A stretch of 64,000 nt of DNA from Streptomyces sp. BK340 (lineage in GTDB: Bacteria > Actinomycetota > Actinomycetes > Streptomycetales > Streptomycetaceae), in the NCBI RefSeq assembly GCF_007827595.1, contig NZ_VISR01000030.1, positions 1 to 64,000 of the forward strand, in the 5' to 3' direction. The translations under genes and the position numbers were made by a program. Below, one piece after another: positions 41,262 through 50,142 of the stretch. The notes beneath the pieces were generated by a model that worked only from the letters and a program-made list of their open reading frames with translations, ran no database searches and was not told the origin of the DNA. Positions within the stretch are counted from its first letter, which is position 1. The number at the start of each line of letters is the position of its first letter.

Positions 41262-43367
41262 GTGCGCACCCACACCCACAGAACAGCAGCGGCCGCAGGC
41301 GCCCTCGCGGCCGTCGCCCTCACGATCGGCGCCCCCTCGCCATCCGTCGCGGCCGGCACCCGGGACGTCACCGCCGACGTCCTCGCCGGGCGGGACGTCA
41401 CTCTCACCTCGGCGGCGGTCGTCACCGCCCCGTCCGGGACGACCACGTACACCGGTGTCTTCCGCGGCCGGGGCACGCTCACCGTGCGCGGCACCGGCAC
41501 GCTGATCCTCACCAGGGACAGCGACTTCACCCTGCCCGAGTCCCGGCAGCGGCAGGTCGTGCGCACGCAGGGCGGCAACCACCCGTTCACCACCGTGACC
41601 AACCCTGACCCGCCCGCGATCACGGTCGAACGCGGAGCCACCCTGCAGTACGGCACCGGCGGCGCGACCGGCTTGATCGGCCACTTCCCGTACGACACCC
41701 CCGGCTACCGGTTGAACCAGCTCAACGTCCGGGTCGACGGCACTCTCCGCCTGTCCCTGACCCGCACCTTCAACATCGGCACCATCAGCGGCTCGGGCCT
41801 GGTCACCCAGCCCCGCCGCCTGCGGGGCACCCTCGACCTCGCCGGTACCCACCCCTTCTCCGGGGTCGTCGACAACGGCACCAGGACGGCCGCGGGCCGA
41901 CCCGGGTACCCGGTGGCGCTGCCCCGTGCCCGCGCGATCCTCAACCGGGGCTCGTGGATCATCGACACCCCGCTCGGCCGGACGATCACCCTGCGGCAGG
42001 ACTTCTACCAGCGGGAGTACGGCAGCGACATCGACGTGCACACCCGGCCGGGCAGCAAGGTGGTGCTCACCGGGCAGTACAGCTACAGCGACCGGGGCGG
42101 CGACTCCCGCCCCTCGCTGAGCACTGCGTCCCTGAACTGGCGGTCCGCTCCGCACCGGTCGAACAAGCGGGGCACGAACATCGAGGGTGCCGACGTGCAG
42201 TGGGGCGACGGGACCACGCACCGGATCTTCATGCCGGGCACGCGGGACACCGTGTACGTCAATCTGCACGCCGTCGGTGGCCGACGGTCCCGGCTGACCC
42301 TCGACTACGACGGTCCGGTGACGCTGGGCGCCCCCATCGGCGGCGGCAGGTACCACGACACGCTGGCCGCGCCCGGTGCCGGCGACGTGGTGATCGCGGG
42401 GACGCACGGGAACGACGTGACCTTCGCGGCCGCGCAGTACTACGACGCCTCGACGACCGTCGGGAAGGGCGCGGTGCTGCGGCTGGGCTCGGGCGCACGG
42501 GGCGGCGACGGCTCCCTGCTGACGGGGACGGTGCGCCGGCGGATCGTGAACGACGGGACGCTGTACCTGCGGAACGTCTCGACCCCTGTGCGGCTGACCC
42601 ACGTCGGCGGAGGCGGCGCGCTGGTCCAGTCGGGCGCCGCGACGACCATGCTCACGGGAGACGCGGTGACGTACACCGGGACGACGACCGTCGCGCAGGG
42701 CACGCTGGCCCTGCGTTCCGGGGCGACTCTGCTGCGCAGCAGGGCGATCAGACTCACGTCGGCGGGCGCACTGCTCGACGCGGGCGCCTCCGGGCTGCGG
42801 GTGACCACGTCACTCACCGGCACGGGCACGGTGCAGGGCGCCGTGACGAACGACGGCCTGGTGGCGAGCGGTCTGACGGTGACCGGGGACTACACGCAGC
42901 ACGCGCGGGGCGAACTGATGCTGCGGGAGCGGCCGTTGAAGGTGGCGGGCAGACTGCGGCTCGCCGGGTCCTTCGACCTGTCCGCCGTCGGCGCTCATCC
43001 GGCGCCCGAGATCACCGTCATCGAGCACGGCGGCCGCTCCCGGACCACGGGTGCCTTCGGCGGCCTGCCGGACGGCGCCCGGCTCGAACTCGCCGACACG
43101 CACTACCGGATCGGTTACAACGGCGGCGACGGCAACGACGTCGTGCTGACCGCGACCGGCCGCGGCCTCGCCTCCGGCGTCCACGCCGAGCCCGCCGCCG
43201 ACGCGGGTGCCGTGAGCCCCCGGACCGCGAACACCGCGGCCGGCCGCTTCGGCTGGTGGCCGTACGTCCTCGCGCTCGGCCTGCTCGGCGGCCTGGTGTT
43301 CCCGGCGACCCTGCGCACCCGGGGCAGGGGCCGGCGCGGTGGCGGCCGGCACTCGGCACAGGGGTAG
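41262..43367 (+). CDS. Secreted beta-strand-repeat protein with C-terminal membrane anchor
   Basis: About 701 residues. A signal peptide (RTAAAAGALAAVALTIG) is followed by a long stretch of autotransporter-like beta-strand repeats (TLTVRGTGTLILTRDSDFTL, GTGTVQGAVTNDGLVASGLTVTGDY, HYRIGYNGGDGNDVVLTAT). Such repeats form parallel beta-helices. Near the end there is a membrane helix (WWPYVLALGLLGGLVFPATL) and a basic tail, so the protein is probably anchored with its helix outside. No LPxTG motif is seen. Start GTG 41262 is uncertain; GTG 41214 in frame would extend it. Neighbours are arabinogalactan-degrading enzymes, so binding of cell-wall material is one idea, unproven. Confidence 0.8.
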   Translation: MRTHTHRTAAAAGALAAVALTIGAPSPSVAAGTRDVTADVLAGRDVTLTSAAVVTAPSGTTTYTGVFRGRGTLTVRGTGTLILTRDSDFTLPESRQRQVVRTQGGNHPFTTVTNPDPPAITVERGATLQYGTGGATGLIGHFPYDTPGYRLNQLNVRVDGTLRLSLTRTFNIGTISGSGLVTQPRRLRGTLDLAGTHPFSGVVDNGTRTAAGRPGYPVALPRARAILNRGSWIIDTPLGRTITLRQDFYQREYGSDIDVHTRPGSKVVLTGQYSYSDRGGDSRPSLSTASLNWRSAPHRSNKRGTNIEGADVQWGDGTTHRIFMPGTRDTVYVNLHAVGGRRSRLTLDYDGPVTLGAPIGGGRYHDTLAAPGAGDVVIAGTHGNDVTFAAAQYYDASTTVGKGAVLRLGSGARGGDGSLLTGTVRRRIVNDGTLYLRNVSTPVRLTHVGGGGALVQSGAATTMLTGDAVTYTGTTTVAQGTLALRSGATLLRSRAIRLTSAGALLDAGASGLRVTTSLTGTGTVQGAVTNDGLVASGLTVTGDYTQHARGELMLRERPLKVAGRLRLAGSFDLSAVGAHPAPEITVIEHGGRSRTTGAFGGLPDGARLELADTHYRIGYNGGDGNDVVLTATGRGLASGVHAEPAADAGAVSPRTANTAAGRFGWWPYVLALGLLGGLVFPATLRTRGRGRRGGGRHSAQG

Positions 43368-43380
43368 GGGGGCGTACGGC

Positions 43381-43418
43381 GGCGGGCCCCGGCGGACCGA
43401 GATCCGCCGGGGCCCGCC
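43381..43418. terminator. Bidirectional stem-loop between beta-repeat gene and argG
   Basis: A perfect 16-bp stem (left arm 43381-43396, right arm 43403-43418, with a further C:G pair outside) and a 6-base loop CCGAGA. It lies between two convergent genes (ends 43367 and 43445) and probably serves both. Confidence 0.8.
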
Positions 43419-43444
43419 GTCCGAGCGCGTATGTGCCCGCGGGC

Positions 43445-44893
43445 TCAGTCCGTGCCGGACTCCATCGCGGCGCGGTCGAGCATCGTCTCCTCGTCCGCGG
43501 CCTCGCCGCGCGAGGCGATCGCCTCGGCGCCGCCCTGGTCCATGGCGCCGATCAGACCGGTCGAGGCCGCCTGGGCCGCGCCGATCGGGGCCGGGTGGTC
43601 GGTGCCGACCAGGCCCAGGGTCGCGTACTGCTCCAGCCGCGCGCGCGAGTCGGCGATGTCCAGGTTCCGCATGGTGAGCTGGCCGATCCGGTCCACCGGG
43701 CCGAACGCCGAGTCCTCGGTCCGCTCCATGGAGAGCTTGTCCGGGTGGTAGCTGAGCGCCGGGCCCCGGGTGTCGAGGACCGAGTAGTCCTCGCCGCGCC
43801 GCAGCCGCAGGGTCACCTCGCCGGTGATCGCCGCGCCGACCCAGCGCTGCAGCGACTCGCGCACCATCAGCGCCTGCGGGTCCAGCCAGCGGCCCTCGTA
43901 GAGCAGCCGGCCCAGCCGCCGGCCCTCGTTGTGGTACGCGGCGACGGTGTCCTCGTTGTGGATCGCGTTGACCAGTCGCTCGTAGACGATGTGCAGCAGC
44001 GCCATGCCGGGCGCCTCGTAGATGCCGCGGCTCTTCGCCTCGATGATCCGGTTCTCGATCTGGTCGGACATGCCGAGCCCGTGCCGGCCGCCGATCGCGT
44101 TGGCCTCCATGACGAGGTCGACCGGGGAGGCGAACTCCTTGCCGTTGATGGTGACCGGGCGGCCCTGGTCGAATCCGACCGTCACGTCCTCCGTGGCGAT
44201 CTCCACCGACGGGTCCCAGAACCGTACGCCCATGATCGGGTCGACGGTCTCGATGCCGGTGTCGAGGTGCTCCAGGGTCTTGGCCTCGTGCGTGGCGCCC
44301 CAGATGTTGGCGTCCGTGGAGTACGCCTTCTCCGTCGAGTCCCGGTACGGCAGCCCGTGCGCGAGCAGCCACTCCGACATCTCCTTGCGGCCGCCCAGCT
44401 CCGTGACGAAGTCCGCGTCCAGCCAGGGCTTGTAGATCCGCAGGTGCGGGTTGGCGAGCAGCCCGTAGCGGTAGAACCGCTCGATGTCGTTGCCCTTGAA
44501 GGTGGAGCCGTCGCCCCAGATCTGCACCCCGTCCTCGAGCATCGCCCGCACCAGCAGCGTGCCCGTCACGGCACGGCCCAGCGGCGTGGTGTTGAAGTAC
44601 GGGCGCCCGCCCGACCGGATGTGGAACGCGCCGCAGGCGAGCGCCGCGAGCCCTTCCTCGACCAGCGCCGCACGGCAGTCCACGAGCCGGGCGATCTCGG
44701 CTCCGTACGCGAAGGCGCGGCCGGGCACCGACTCGATGTCGAGTTCGTCGTACTGGCCGATGTCGGCGGTGTAGGTGCACGGGACGGCACCCTTGTCGCG
44801 CATCCAGGCGACGGCGACCGAGGTGTCGAGGCCGCCGGAGAAGGCGATACCGACGCGCTCGCCGGTGGGGAGGGAGGTCAGGACCTTGGACAT
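43445..44893 (-). CDS. argG: Argininosuccinate synthase
   Basis: A 482-residue enzyme joining citrulline and aspartate with ATP in arginine synthesis. The PP-loop is IAFSGGLDTSVAVAW near the N-terminus. Other signatures are YTADIGQYDE, GCGAFHIRSGG-like ACGAFHIRSGG, and IWGDGSTFKGNDIERFYRYG. Its length fits the long E. coli-type ArgG rather than the 400-residue form. ATG 44893 matches the usual MSKVL start; an in-frame ATG at 44911 adds six residues. ARG-box-like words (TATGCAT, CATGCAA) just upstream suggest control by ArgR. It is divergent from the homocysteine methyltransferase. Confidence 0.96.
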   Translation of the reverse strand: MSKVLTSLPTGERVGIAFSGGLDTSVAVAWMRDKGAVPCTYTADIGQYDELDIESVPGRAFAYGAEIARLVDCRAALVEEGLAALACGAFHIRSGGRPYFNTTPLGRAVTGTLLVRAMLEDGVQIWGDGSTFKGNDIERFYRYGLLANPHLRIYKPWLDADFVTELGGRKEMSEWLLAHGLPYRDSTEKAYSTDANIWGATHEAKTLEHLDTGIETVDPIMGVRFWDPSVEIATEDVTVGFDQGRPVTINGKEFASPVDLVMEANAIGGRHGLGMSDQIENRIIEAKSRGIYEAPGMALLHIVYERLVNAIHNEDTVAAYHNEGRRLGRLLYEGRWLDPQALMVRESLQRWVGAAITGEVTLRLRRGEDYSVLDTRGPALSYHPDKLSMERTEDSAFGPVDRIGQLTMRNLDIADSRARLEQYATLGLVGTDHPAPIGAAQAASTGLIGAMDQGGAEAIASRGEAADEETMLDRAAMESGTD

Positions 44894-44900
44894 AGCAAGA

Positions 44901-44928
44901 TTATGCATCACCGCGCATTTTCATGCAA
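44901..44928. promoter_or_regulatory. Candidate ARG box upstream of argG
   Basis: TATGCAT and CATGCAA flank about 13 bases in the 92-base argG/mmuM divergent region, adjacent to the argG start. The words resemble halves of streptomycete ArgR sites (TGCAT/ATGCA). Not verified. Confidence 0.45.
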
Positions 44929-44985
44929 CGCCTGCAGCTCAGGACGCGATCCGGGTCCCGTGACCCCATCGACTAGCGTCGTGTC

Positions 44986-45909
44986 ATGAGCAGCAACATC
45001 TCCTCCAGCCTCGCCGAAGCCCTCGCCGCCGGGACGGTCGTGCTCGACGGCGGCATGTCCAACCAGCTCGCGTCCGCGGGGCACGACCTGAGCGACGAGC
45101 TGTGGTCGGCCCGTCTGCTGGTCGAGCGGCCCGAGGCGGTCACGGAGGCGCACCTCGCCTACTTCGCCGCGGGCGCGAACGTGGCGATCACCGCCAGCTA
45201 CCAGGCCACCTTCGAGGGCTTCGCCAAGCGCGGGATCGACCACGCGGAGGCGTCCCGGCTGCTCGGGCTGAGCGTGGAACTGGCCCGGGAGGCGGTACGG
45301 CGGGCCCGGGGCGCCGGGGTCGCACGGCCGCTGTGGGTGGCCGCGTCGGCCGGCCCGTACGGGGCGATGCTCGCGGACGGCTCCGAGTACCGGGGGCGGT
45401 ACGGGCTGAGCGTGGACGAGCTGGCGGCCTTCCACCGGCCGCGCCTGGAAGTGCTGGCCGCCGCCGCTCCGGACGTGCTGGCACTGGAGACGGTCCCGGA
45501 CACCGACGAGGCGACGGCATTGCTGCGGGCGCTGCGCGGACTCGGGGTGCCGGCCTGGCTGTCGTACACCGTCGACGGTCCGCGCACCCGGGCCGGGCAG
45601 CCGCTGGAAGAGGCCTTCGCCCTGGCCGCCGACGTCGACGAGGTGATCGCGGTCGGCGTGAACTGCTGCGCCCCGGAGGATGTGGAGTACGCCGTCGAGA
45701 CCGCGGCCCGGGTCACCGGCAAGCCGGTCGTCGTCTACCCCAACAGCGGGGAGGCCTGGGACGCTCAGGCGCGCGCCTGGAAGGGGCGGACCACGTTCGG
45801 CACCGAACAGGTGAAGGGCTGGCGGGACGCGGGGGCCCGGCTGGTCGGAGGATGCTGCCGGGTGGGTCCGGAGGCGATCGCGGGGATCGCCGGAGCGCTC
45901 ACCGCGTAG
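44986..45909 (+). CDS. mmuM: Homocysteine S-methyltransferase
   Basis: A 307-residue zinc enzyme moving a methyl group from S-methylmethionine (or S-adenosylmethionine) to homocysteine. It has the VVLDGGMSNQL start, ASYQATFEGF, GVNCCAPEDV (first zinc Cys) and VGGCCRVGPE (paired zinc Cys) motifs. The length is normal for MmuM. It is divergent from argG across 92 bases. No methylmethionine permease is adjacent, unlike the E. coli mmuPM operon. Confidence 0.93.
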   Translation: MSSNISSSLAEALAAGTVVLDGGMSNQLASAGHDLSDELWSARLLVERPEAVTEAHLAYFAAGANVAITASYQATFEGFAKRGIDHAEASRLLGLSVELAREAVRRARGAGVARPLWVAASAGPYGAMLADGSEYRGRYGLSVDELAAFHRPRLEVLAAAAPDVLALETVPDTDEATALLRALRGLGVPAWLSYTVDGPRTRAGQPLEEAFALAADVDEVIAVGVNCCAPEDVEYAVETAARVTGKPVVVYPNSGEAWDAQARAWKGRTTFGTEQVKGWRDAGARLVGGCCRVGPEAIAGIAGALTA

Positions 45910-45939
45910 GGCGAGCGGGCCGCCGCCTGCGCGGGGGCA

Positions 45940-46211
45940 GCCTCGGCGCCGGGCCCCGCCAGGACCCGCCCGGGCCATGCGCTCCGCCTCCGCCGGATCG
46001 GCCTCCGTCACGAGCCGGGCCATGACCCCAGGGCGAAGAAGTCGCCCTTCTCGGCCGCCCGTCCCGCCGCCGCGGCGGTACCGCGCACGTCGCGTCCGGG
46101 CACCAGCCGCATACGGGCCGCTTCGAACGCGGCATGGCGGTTCCCGGCGGCGACGGCCGTGCGGAAGCACCGCTCCGCCGCGGCCGGTTCCGCAGCGACC
46201 AGGCGACAGCG
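45940..46211 (-). pseudogene. Decayed TPR/Sel1-like gene fragment
   Basis: Minus-strand frames read RLVAAEPAAAERCFRTAVAAG and AAEKGDFFALG, then after a frame change MARLVTEADPAEAERMARAG. These are helix repeats of the Sel1/TPR type. The frame breaks near 46022 and no start or ribosome binding site is evident. It is the tail of a lost gene. Confidence 0.5.
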
Positions 46212-46369
46212 GCCGCGCCATCGCGCAGGGGGCCGAGGACCGCACCACCGACACCGTCCAGCGCGTCACCGGCCGCCCGCCGCACAGCTTCCGGGCGGTG
46301 GCCGAACGCGAGTCGGCCGTGGACGGAACCCTGCTCCGGGCGGCCCCGGACATCGGTCCGACCCGGTAG
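46205..46369 (+). pseudogene. C-terminal remnant of an NmrA-like oxidoreductase
   Basis: The plus-strand frame ending at 46369 reads RTTDTVQRVTGRPPHSFRAVAERE, a tail typical of NmrA-type NAD(P)-binding proteins. It matches the style of the intact gene at 57505 (VRQVLGREPRDFAGFVRE). No upstream part of the gene is present. It abuts the decayed TPR fragment on the other strand. Confidence 0.45.
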
Positions 46370-46390
46370 GCGAGGACGGCCGCGTACCGC

Positions 46391-47959
46391 TCAGCGGCGC
46401 CGCGCCCCCACCGAGTGACGCAACCGCCTCACCGCTGAGGCGAGTTCGGCTCCGGTGACCCGGGCGTCGGAGGCGGAGGCCGGTTCCGGGACCGTGGGGG
46501 CGGCCGCCCAGAGGGCGAGTTCCGGGTCCCGGGGGCCGTACGCGGTGCGCGGGACACCTTCGTCGAAGATCCGTACCGGATGGGAGGCGTCCCAGGGCTG
46601 CCAGCCCGGATCACCGGTCGCGGCGAACCGCACCCAGGCCGCGTGCATCGCGGTGCTCAGCTGCGGCGGGGCTCCCTCGCCGGCCAGTTTGGCGGACTCC
46701 GGGACGTCACCGGTGTCGAAGACGAACCCGAGTTCCAGGGCGTGGCAGGCGGCGAGGCCGGGGAGGCGGGACGGCCAGGCGAACTCGTAGAGGTACGAGG
46801 TGCCCGGACGGGCGTCGGCCAGCCGGTGCAGCGGGACGCGCAGCAGGTGGTCGGTGACCATCTGACCGACGATCTCGGCGGTGCCGGCGCCGGGGTGCAG
46901 GACGCGGTAGCCGCGCGGGACCTCGTGGCCGACGCGGCAGCGGGCCATGGCGCCGGCCAGGGCGACCGGGCCGAGCCGGTCGACGCGCTCCAGGAGTCCG
47001 CCGGGCACCAGCCACAGCCGGTACTCGTCCCGGGTCCAGCCCATGAGGAGGTCGACGCCCCGGGCGGCCTCGCCGTCGATGAGGGCCTGGAGCGGATCGC
47101 CGGGCACTAGGTCGCCGTCGACCACGATGCCGAAGGCGGGGCCACCCAGGACGGGGCTGCTCAGCCGCCCCACCTCGGCCTGGGTGCGCAGCAGCAGGTC
47201 ACGGTCGACGGTGGCGAAGGCCTCGGCGGTGGCGGGGATCTTCAGCCGGGCGGCCATGCGGCGCACCATGCGCCGTACCTTGCCGCGTTCGGAGACCTCC
47301 GGCGACCCGCTCTGCAGGACCGCCCGGCGTATCAGGCCCTGGGCCTGGGGTGCGGCGACCAGGGCTCCGGCGCTGATGGCGCCGGCCGACTGCCCGCAGA
47401 GGGTCACGTTGCCCGGGTCGCCGCCGAAGGCCGCGATGCTCTCGTGCACCCAGCGCAGGGCGGCCAGCTGGTCGCGCAGGCCGGGGTTGGGCGGCGCGTC
47501 CGGGAACAGCCCGTAGCCCTCGACTCCCAGCCGGTAGTTGACCGAGACACAGACGACTCCGTCGCGGGCGAAGGCGCGGCCGTCGTAGACGGGAACGGCC
47601 GAGGATCCCCTGGTCAGGGCGCCGCCGTGCAGCCAGACCAGGACCGGGAGCCGGGCGCCGGGGCCCGGCTCGGGGGTCCACACGTTGAGGTTGAGGCAGT
47701 CGTCGCCGGGGACGACGGGGTCCGACAGGTACTGGGCGAAGGCCTCGGAGTACGGGGGTTTCGGCGCCGTCGGCCCGAAGGTTCCCGCGTCGCGTGTCCC
47801 GTCCCAGGGCTCGGGCGGCGCGGGCGGGCGGAACCGCCGGGGGCCGAAGGGCGGGGCGGCGTACGGGATGCCCCGGAACACCGCGACGCCATGCTCGTAC
47901 CGGCCGCGTACGGCCCCGTGGGGCGTGGCGACCACCGGGCCCGTCGGGTCTGCCGTCAT
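46391..47959 (-). CDS. Type-B carboxylesterase
   Basis: A 522-residue alpha/beta hydrolase of the carboxylesterase/lipase family. Motifs: FRGIPYAAPPFGPRRF, EDCLNLNVW-like DDCLNLNVW, the oxyanion-hole WLHGGALTRG, the nucleophile Ser in LCGQSAGAISAG, and a late His (MHAAW region and CHALELGFVF). There is no signal peptide, so it acts inside. The substrate is probably an uncharged ester. ATG 47959 has GAAGGG upstream. Its promoter region is shared with the LacI gene and contains TTCGAA palindromes (48140-48154). Confidence 0.93.
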   Translation of the reverse strand: MTADPTGPVVATPHGAVRGRYEHGVAVFRGIPYAAPPFGPRRFRPPAPPEPWDGTRDAGTFGPTAPKPPYSEAFAQYLSDPVVPGDDCLNLNVWTPEPGPGARLPVLVWLHGGALTRGSSAVPVYDGRAFARDGVVCVSVNYRLGVEGYGLFPDAPPNPGLRDQLAALRWVHESIAAFGGDPGNVTLCGQSAGAISAGALVAAPQAQGLIRRAVLQSGSPEVSERGKVRRMVRRMAARLKIPATAEAFATVDRDLLLRTQAEVGRLSSPVLGGPAFGIVVDGDLVPGDPLQALIDGEAARGVDLLMGWTRDEYRLWLVPGGLLERVDRLGPVALAGAMARCRVGHEVPRGYRVLHPGAGTAEIVGQMVTDHLLRVPLHRLADARPGTSYLYEFAWPSRLPGLAACHALELGFVFDTGDVPESAKLAGEGAPPQLSTAMHAAWVRFAATGDPGWQPWDASHPVRIFDEGVPRTAYGPRDPELALWAAAPTVPEPASASDARVTGAELASAVRRLRHSVGARRR

Positions 47960-48139
47960 CGCCCACCAGCCCTTCGCCGTGCTCCTGCACCGTTCACTTC
48001 AGAGCACCACATCACCGGGATGTATTCCGGTGCACAGACCCCGCACTGGGCCGTTCGGGCTACGTCGGCGCATGTGGCGTAGGTGAGGGTGCCGAAGCCG
48101 GGCCGGTCGTGTCCACCGCGCCACAACCACCCCACCCGG

Positions 48140-48154
48140 TTCGAAGTTTCGAAA
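48140..48154. promoter_or_regulatory. Tandem TTCGAA palindromes upstream of the esterase
   Basis: TTCGAA at 48140-48145 and TTTCGAAA at 48147-48154, 8 bases apart. They lie 180 bases upstream of the esterase start and 161 bases before the LacI start. They resemble the CTTTC/GAAAG arms of the ROK sites near 10 kb but lack the AACCCCTTG core. Confidence 0.4.
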
Positions 48155-48221
48155 GTCCCCCCGCCCGCCATCCCGCGAATTCCCATGTCTTCACGCCGAG
48201 TTGACGCACACCTATCGTAGG

Positions 48222-48229
48222 AAGCGCTT
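48222..48229. promoter_or_regulatory. AAGCGCTT palindrome upstream of the LacI gene
   Basis: A LacI-type core palindrome within AGGAAGCGCTTTCTG, 86 bases before the LacI start. It is the likely autoregulatory operator. The same core appears in the CE12/PL4 divergent region at 32055. Confidence 0.55.
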
Positions 48230-48314
48230 TCTGCACGCCCGACGGGCAGGCCGCGGAAGCAGCGTTGGTCGCAACGTTCGGTGACCCGGGGCGGGTCGGA
48301 GAGGCGGGTTCCTC

Positions 48315-49379
48315 ATGGTCCGTGCGGGGAGTGCGAGCGCGGCGGCCGGGCCGACGCTGGCGGTGGTCGCCCGTGCGGCCGGGGTGTCGGTGCCGACGGC
48401 TTCGAAGGTCGTCAATGGACGCGACGACGTCGCTCCCGAGACCCGGAGGCGGGTCACCGAGGCGCTCGACCGGCTCGGGTACGTGCGCAGACCCCGTTTC
48501 GACGCGACGAGGACGCCCGCCCTGGTGGACCTGGTGGTGCATTCGCTCGACAGCTCCCGGTCGGGTGCCGTACTGCACGGAGTGGAGGAGGCCGCGTACG
48601 AGGCGGGCCTCGAGCTGGTGGTCTCGGCGGGCCTGGACCGTGGCCGGCGCGACCGCCCCGGGCACGGCTGGCTGGACAGGCTGACCGCGCGTGGTTCCTC
48701 GGGCGCGCTGTTCAACCTGGCCGAGCTGTCGCCGGCCCAGTACGCCCGGCTGGACCACCACCGCATCCCGTTCGTGATGATCGACCCCGTGCACGAACCG
48801 CCGGCCGGGGTGGCGTCCGTGGGGGCCGCCGACCGGCAGGGCGGAGTGAGCGCGACCGAGCATCTGCTGGCCCTCGGGCACGAGCGGATCGCCGTCATCG
48901 CCGGTCCGCGGCGCGAGATGCGCGACAGCGCCCGCGTGGCGGGCTACCGCTCGGCCCTCGCCTCGGCCGGGGTGCGGCAGCGCGCCGAGTACGTGCGGCA
49001 CGCCGGGTTCGAGGAGCCGGCCGCCCGGCTGCGCATGCACGAGCTGCTGGACCTTCCACAGCCGCCGACGGCGGTGTTCGTGTGCTCCGACCGGATGGCG
49101 CTCGGCGTGTACACCGCCCTGGCCGAGCGGGGGCTGAGGGTGCCGGACGACGTCAGCGTGGTCGGTTTCGACGACCTGCCCGAGGCCCGCTGGGCCACCC
49201 CGGCGCTCACCACGGTCCGCCAGCCCCTCGCGGAGATGGCGGCCACCGCGCTGCGGCTGCTGGTGCGGATGATGCAGGGCGAGCGCCCGGAGGGGACACG
49301 GACGGAACTGTCGACCCGGTTGGTGCGGCGGGCGAGTACGGCCGCACCGCCCGCCGCCCGTTCGGGCGCACCGCGGTGA
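48315..49379 (+). CDS. LacI-family transcriptional regulator
   Basis: A 354-residue regulator. The N-terminal HTH with hinge helix reads LAVVARAAGVSVPTASKVVNGRDDVAPETRRRV. The periplasmic-binding-protein-like effector domain (about 65-340) contains VMIDPVHEP, GHERIAVIAGP and VSVVGFDDLPEA. Effectors are normally sugars. An AAGCGCTT palindrome upstream suggests autoregulation. It is divergent from the carboxylesterase and followed by a small secreted protein gene 30 bases downstream. Other targets may include the pectin genes, judging only from the shared palindrome. Confidence 0.93.
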   Translation: MVRAGSASAAAGPTLAVVARAAGVSVPTASKVVNGRDDVAPETRRRVTEALDRLGYVRRPRFDATRTPALVDLVVHSLDSSRSGAVLHGVEEAAYEAGLELVVSAGLDRGRRDRPGHGWLDRLTARGSSGALFNLAELSPAQYARLDHHRIPFVMIDPVHEPPAGVASVGAADRQGGVSATEHLLALGHERIAVIAGPRREMRDSARVAGYRSALASAGVRQRAEYVRHAGFEEPAARLRMHELLDLPQPPTAVFVCSDRMALGVYTALAERGLRVPDDVSVVGFDDLPEARWATPALTTVRQPLAEMAATALRLLVRMMQGERPEGTRTELSTRLVRRASTAAPPAARSGAPR

Positions 49380-49409
49380 CCGCGCCGGACCCAGGGGTGT
49401 TTACCGGGC

Positions 49410-49613
49410 ATGAATCGCACCACGCGCACCGCGGCGGCCCTCGCCGCGGCCGGCGTCGCCCTGGTCACCGCCTACGGCTCCGCCCAGGCCGTCGGCCGCA
49501 CCCTCGCCCCCGCCCAGCACCGCACCGCCGTGACCGCGCCGGGCGACGACGAACACGACCCCGAGGAGGGCGTCGAACTCGACGAGAACGGCCGCCCGGA
49601 CCTGAATGAGTGA
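49410..49613 (+). CDS. Small secreted acidic protein
   Basis: A 67-residue predicted protein with an N-terminal signal peptide (RTTRTAAALAAAGVALVTAYGSAQA) and a short acidic tail (DDEHDPEEGVELDENGRPDLNE). No family is recognised. The ATG is 30 bases after the LacI stop on the same strand, so it could share the transcript. The signal-peptide pattern and codon bias support a real gene. Confidence 0.65.
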   Translation: MNRTTRTAAALAAAGVALVTAYGSAQAVGRTLAPAQHRTAVTAPGDDEHDPEEGVELDENGRPDLNE

Positions 49614-49663
49614 GCCCGACGTCTTCCGCGGTCGCGGGCGACCGGTGAAGGCGCCGAAACCCC

Positions 49664-50125
49664 CTAGGCGTCCTTGTTGGCCTTGAGCTTCTGCCACACC
49701 CTGCTGAGCGCCTGCAGGTCGCCCTCGTCCAGGAGGTCCGTGAAGACGGGGGCGAGGCACTCGCGGCGGGTGGCGTCGGCCGCATCGAAGAGCCGATGGC
49801 CCTCGGGTGTGAGCGAGACCTCGACGGAGCGGGCGTCGCGGGCCGAGGGGGTACGGGTGACGAGACCGCGGCCCTGGAGGGCGTCGACGACGCGCGAGAC
49901 CTGGCTGCGGCTGAGCATGGTGCTGTTGCCCAGGACGGAGGCCGGAACGGGGTCGGGGCTGGAGGCCAGCCAGAGCAGGACCTCGAACCAGGAGACCGGA
50001 AGATCGTGCGCCTTGCTCAGGGCGCGGTCCACGCGGTCCGTCAGGACGGTCCCGGCCCAGACGAGCCCGTAGAAGGCGTGGTCCGCCACCGGCATCTCCG
50101 CCTGCGCAATCTTCTTCTTCGGCAT
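49664..50125 (-). CDS. MarR-family transcriptional regulator
   Basis: A 153-residue winged-helix repressor. The recognition region reads ASVLGNSTMLSRSQVSRVVDALQGRGLVTRTPSARDAR, typical of MarR. It is divergent from the SDR gene. Two near-identical TGCGTGTACACGCA-type palindromes lie between the two starts and should be its operators, so it probably represses itself and the SDR gene. The ligand may be a phenolic or other small molecule that the SDR modifies (inference). Confidence 0.93.
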   Translation of the reverse strand: MPKKKIAQAEMPVADHAFYGLVWAGTVLTDRVDRALSKAHDLPVSWFEVLLWLASSPDPVPASVLGNSTMLSRSQVSRVVDALQGRGLVTRTPSARDARSVEVSLTPEGHRLFDAADATRRECLAPVFTDLLDEGDLQALSRVWQKLKANKDA

Positions 50126-50142
50126 GCTGTGAGCTTACCGGT

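Noticed and set aside
41954..44989. A 1011-codon open frame on the plus strand
   Set aside because: It overlaps the beta-repeat protein in another frame and runs antisense to argG. It has no recognisable domain.
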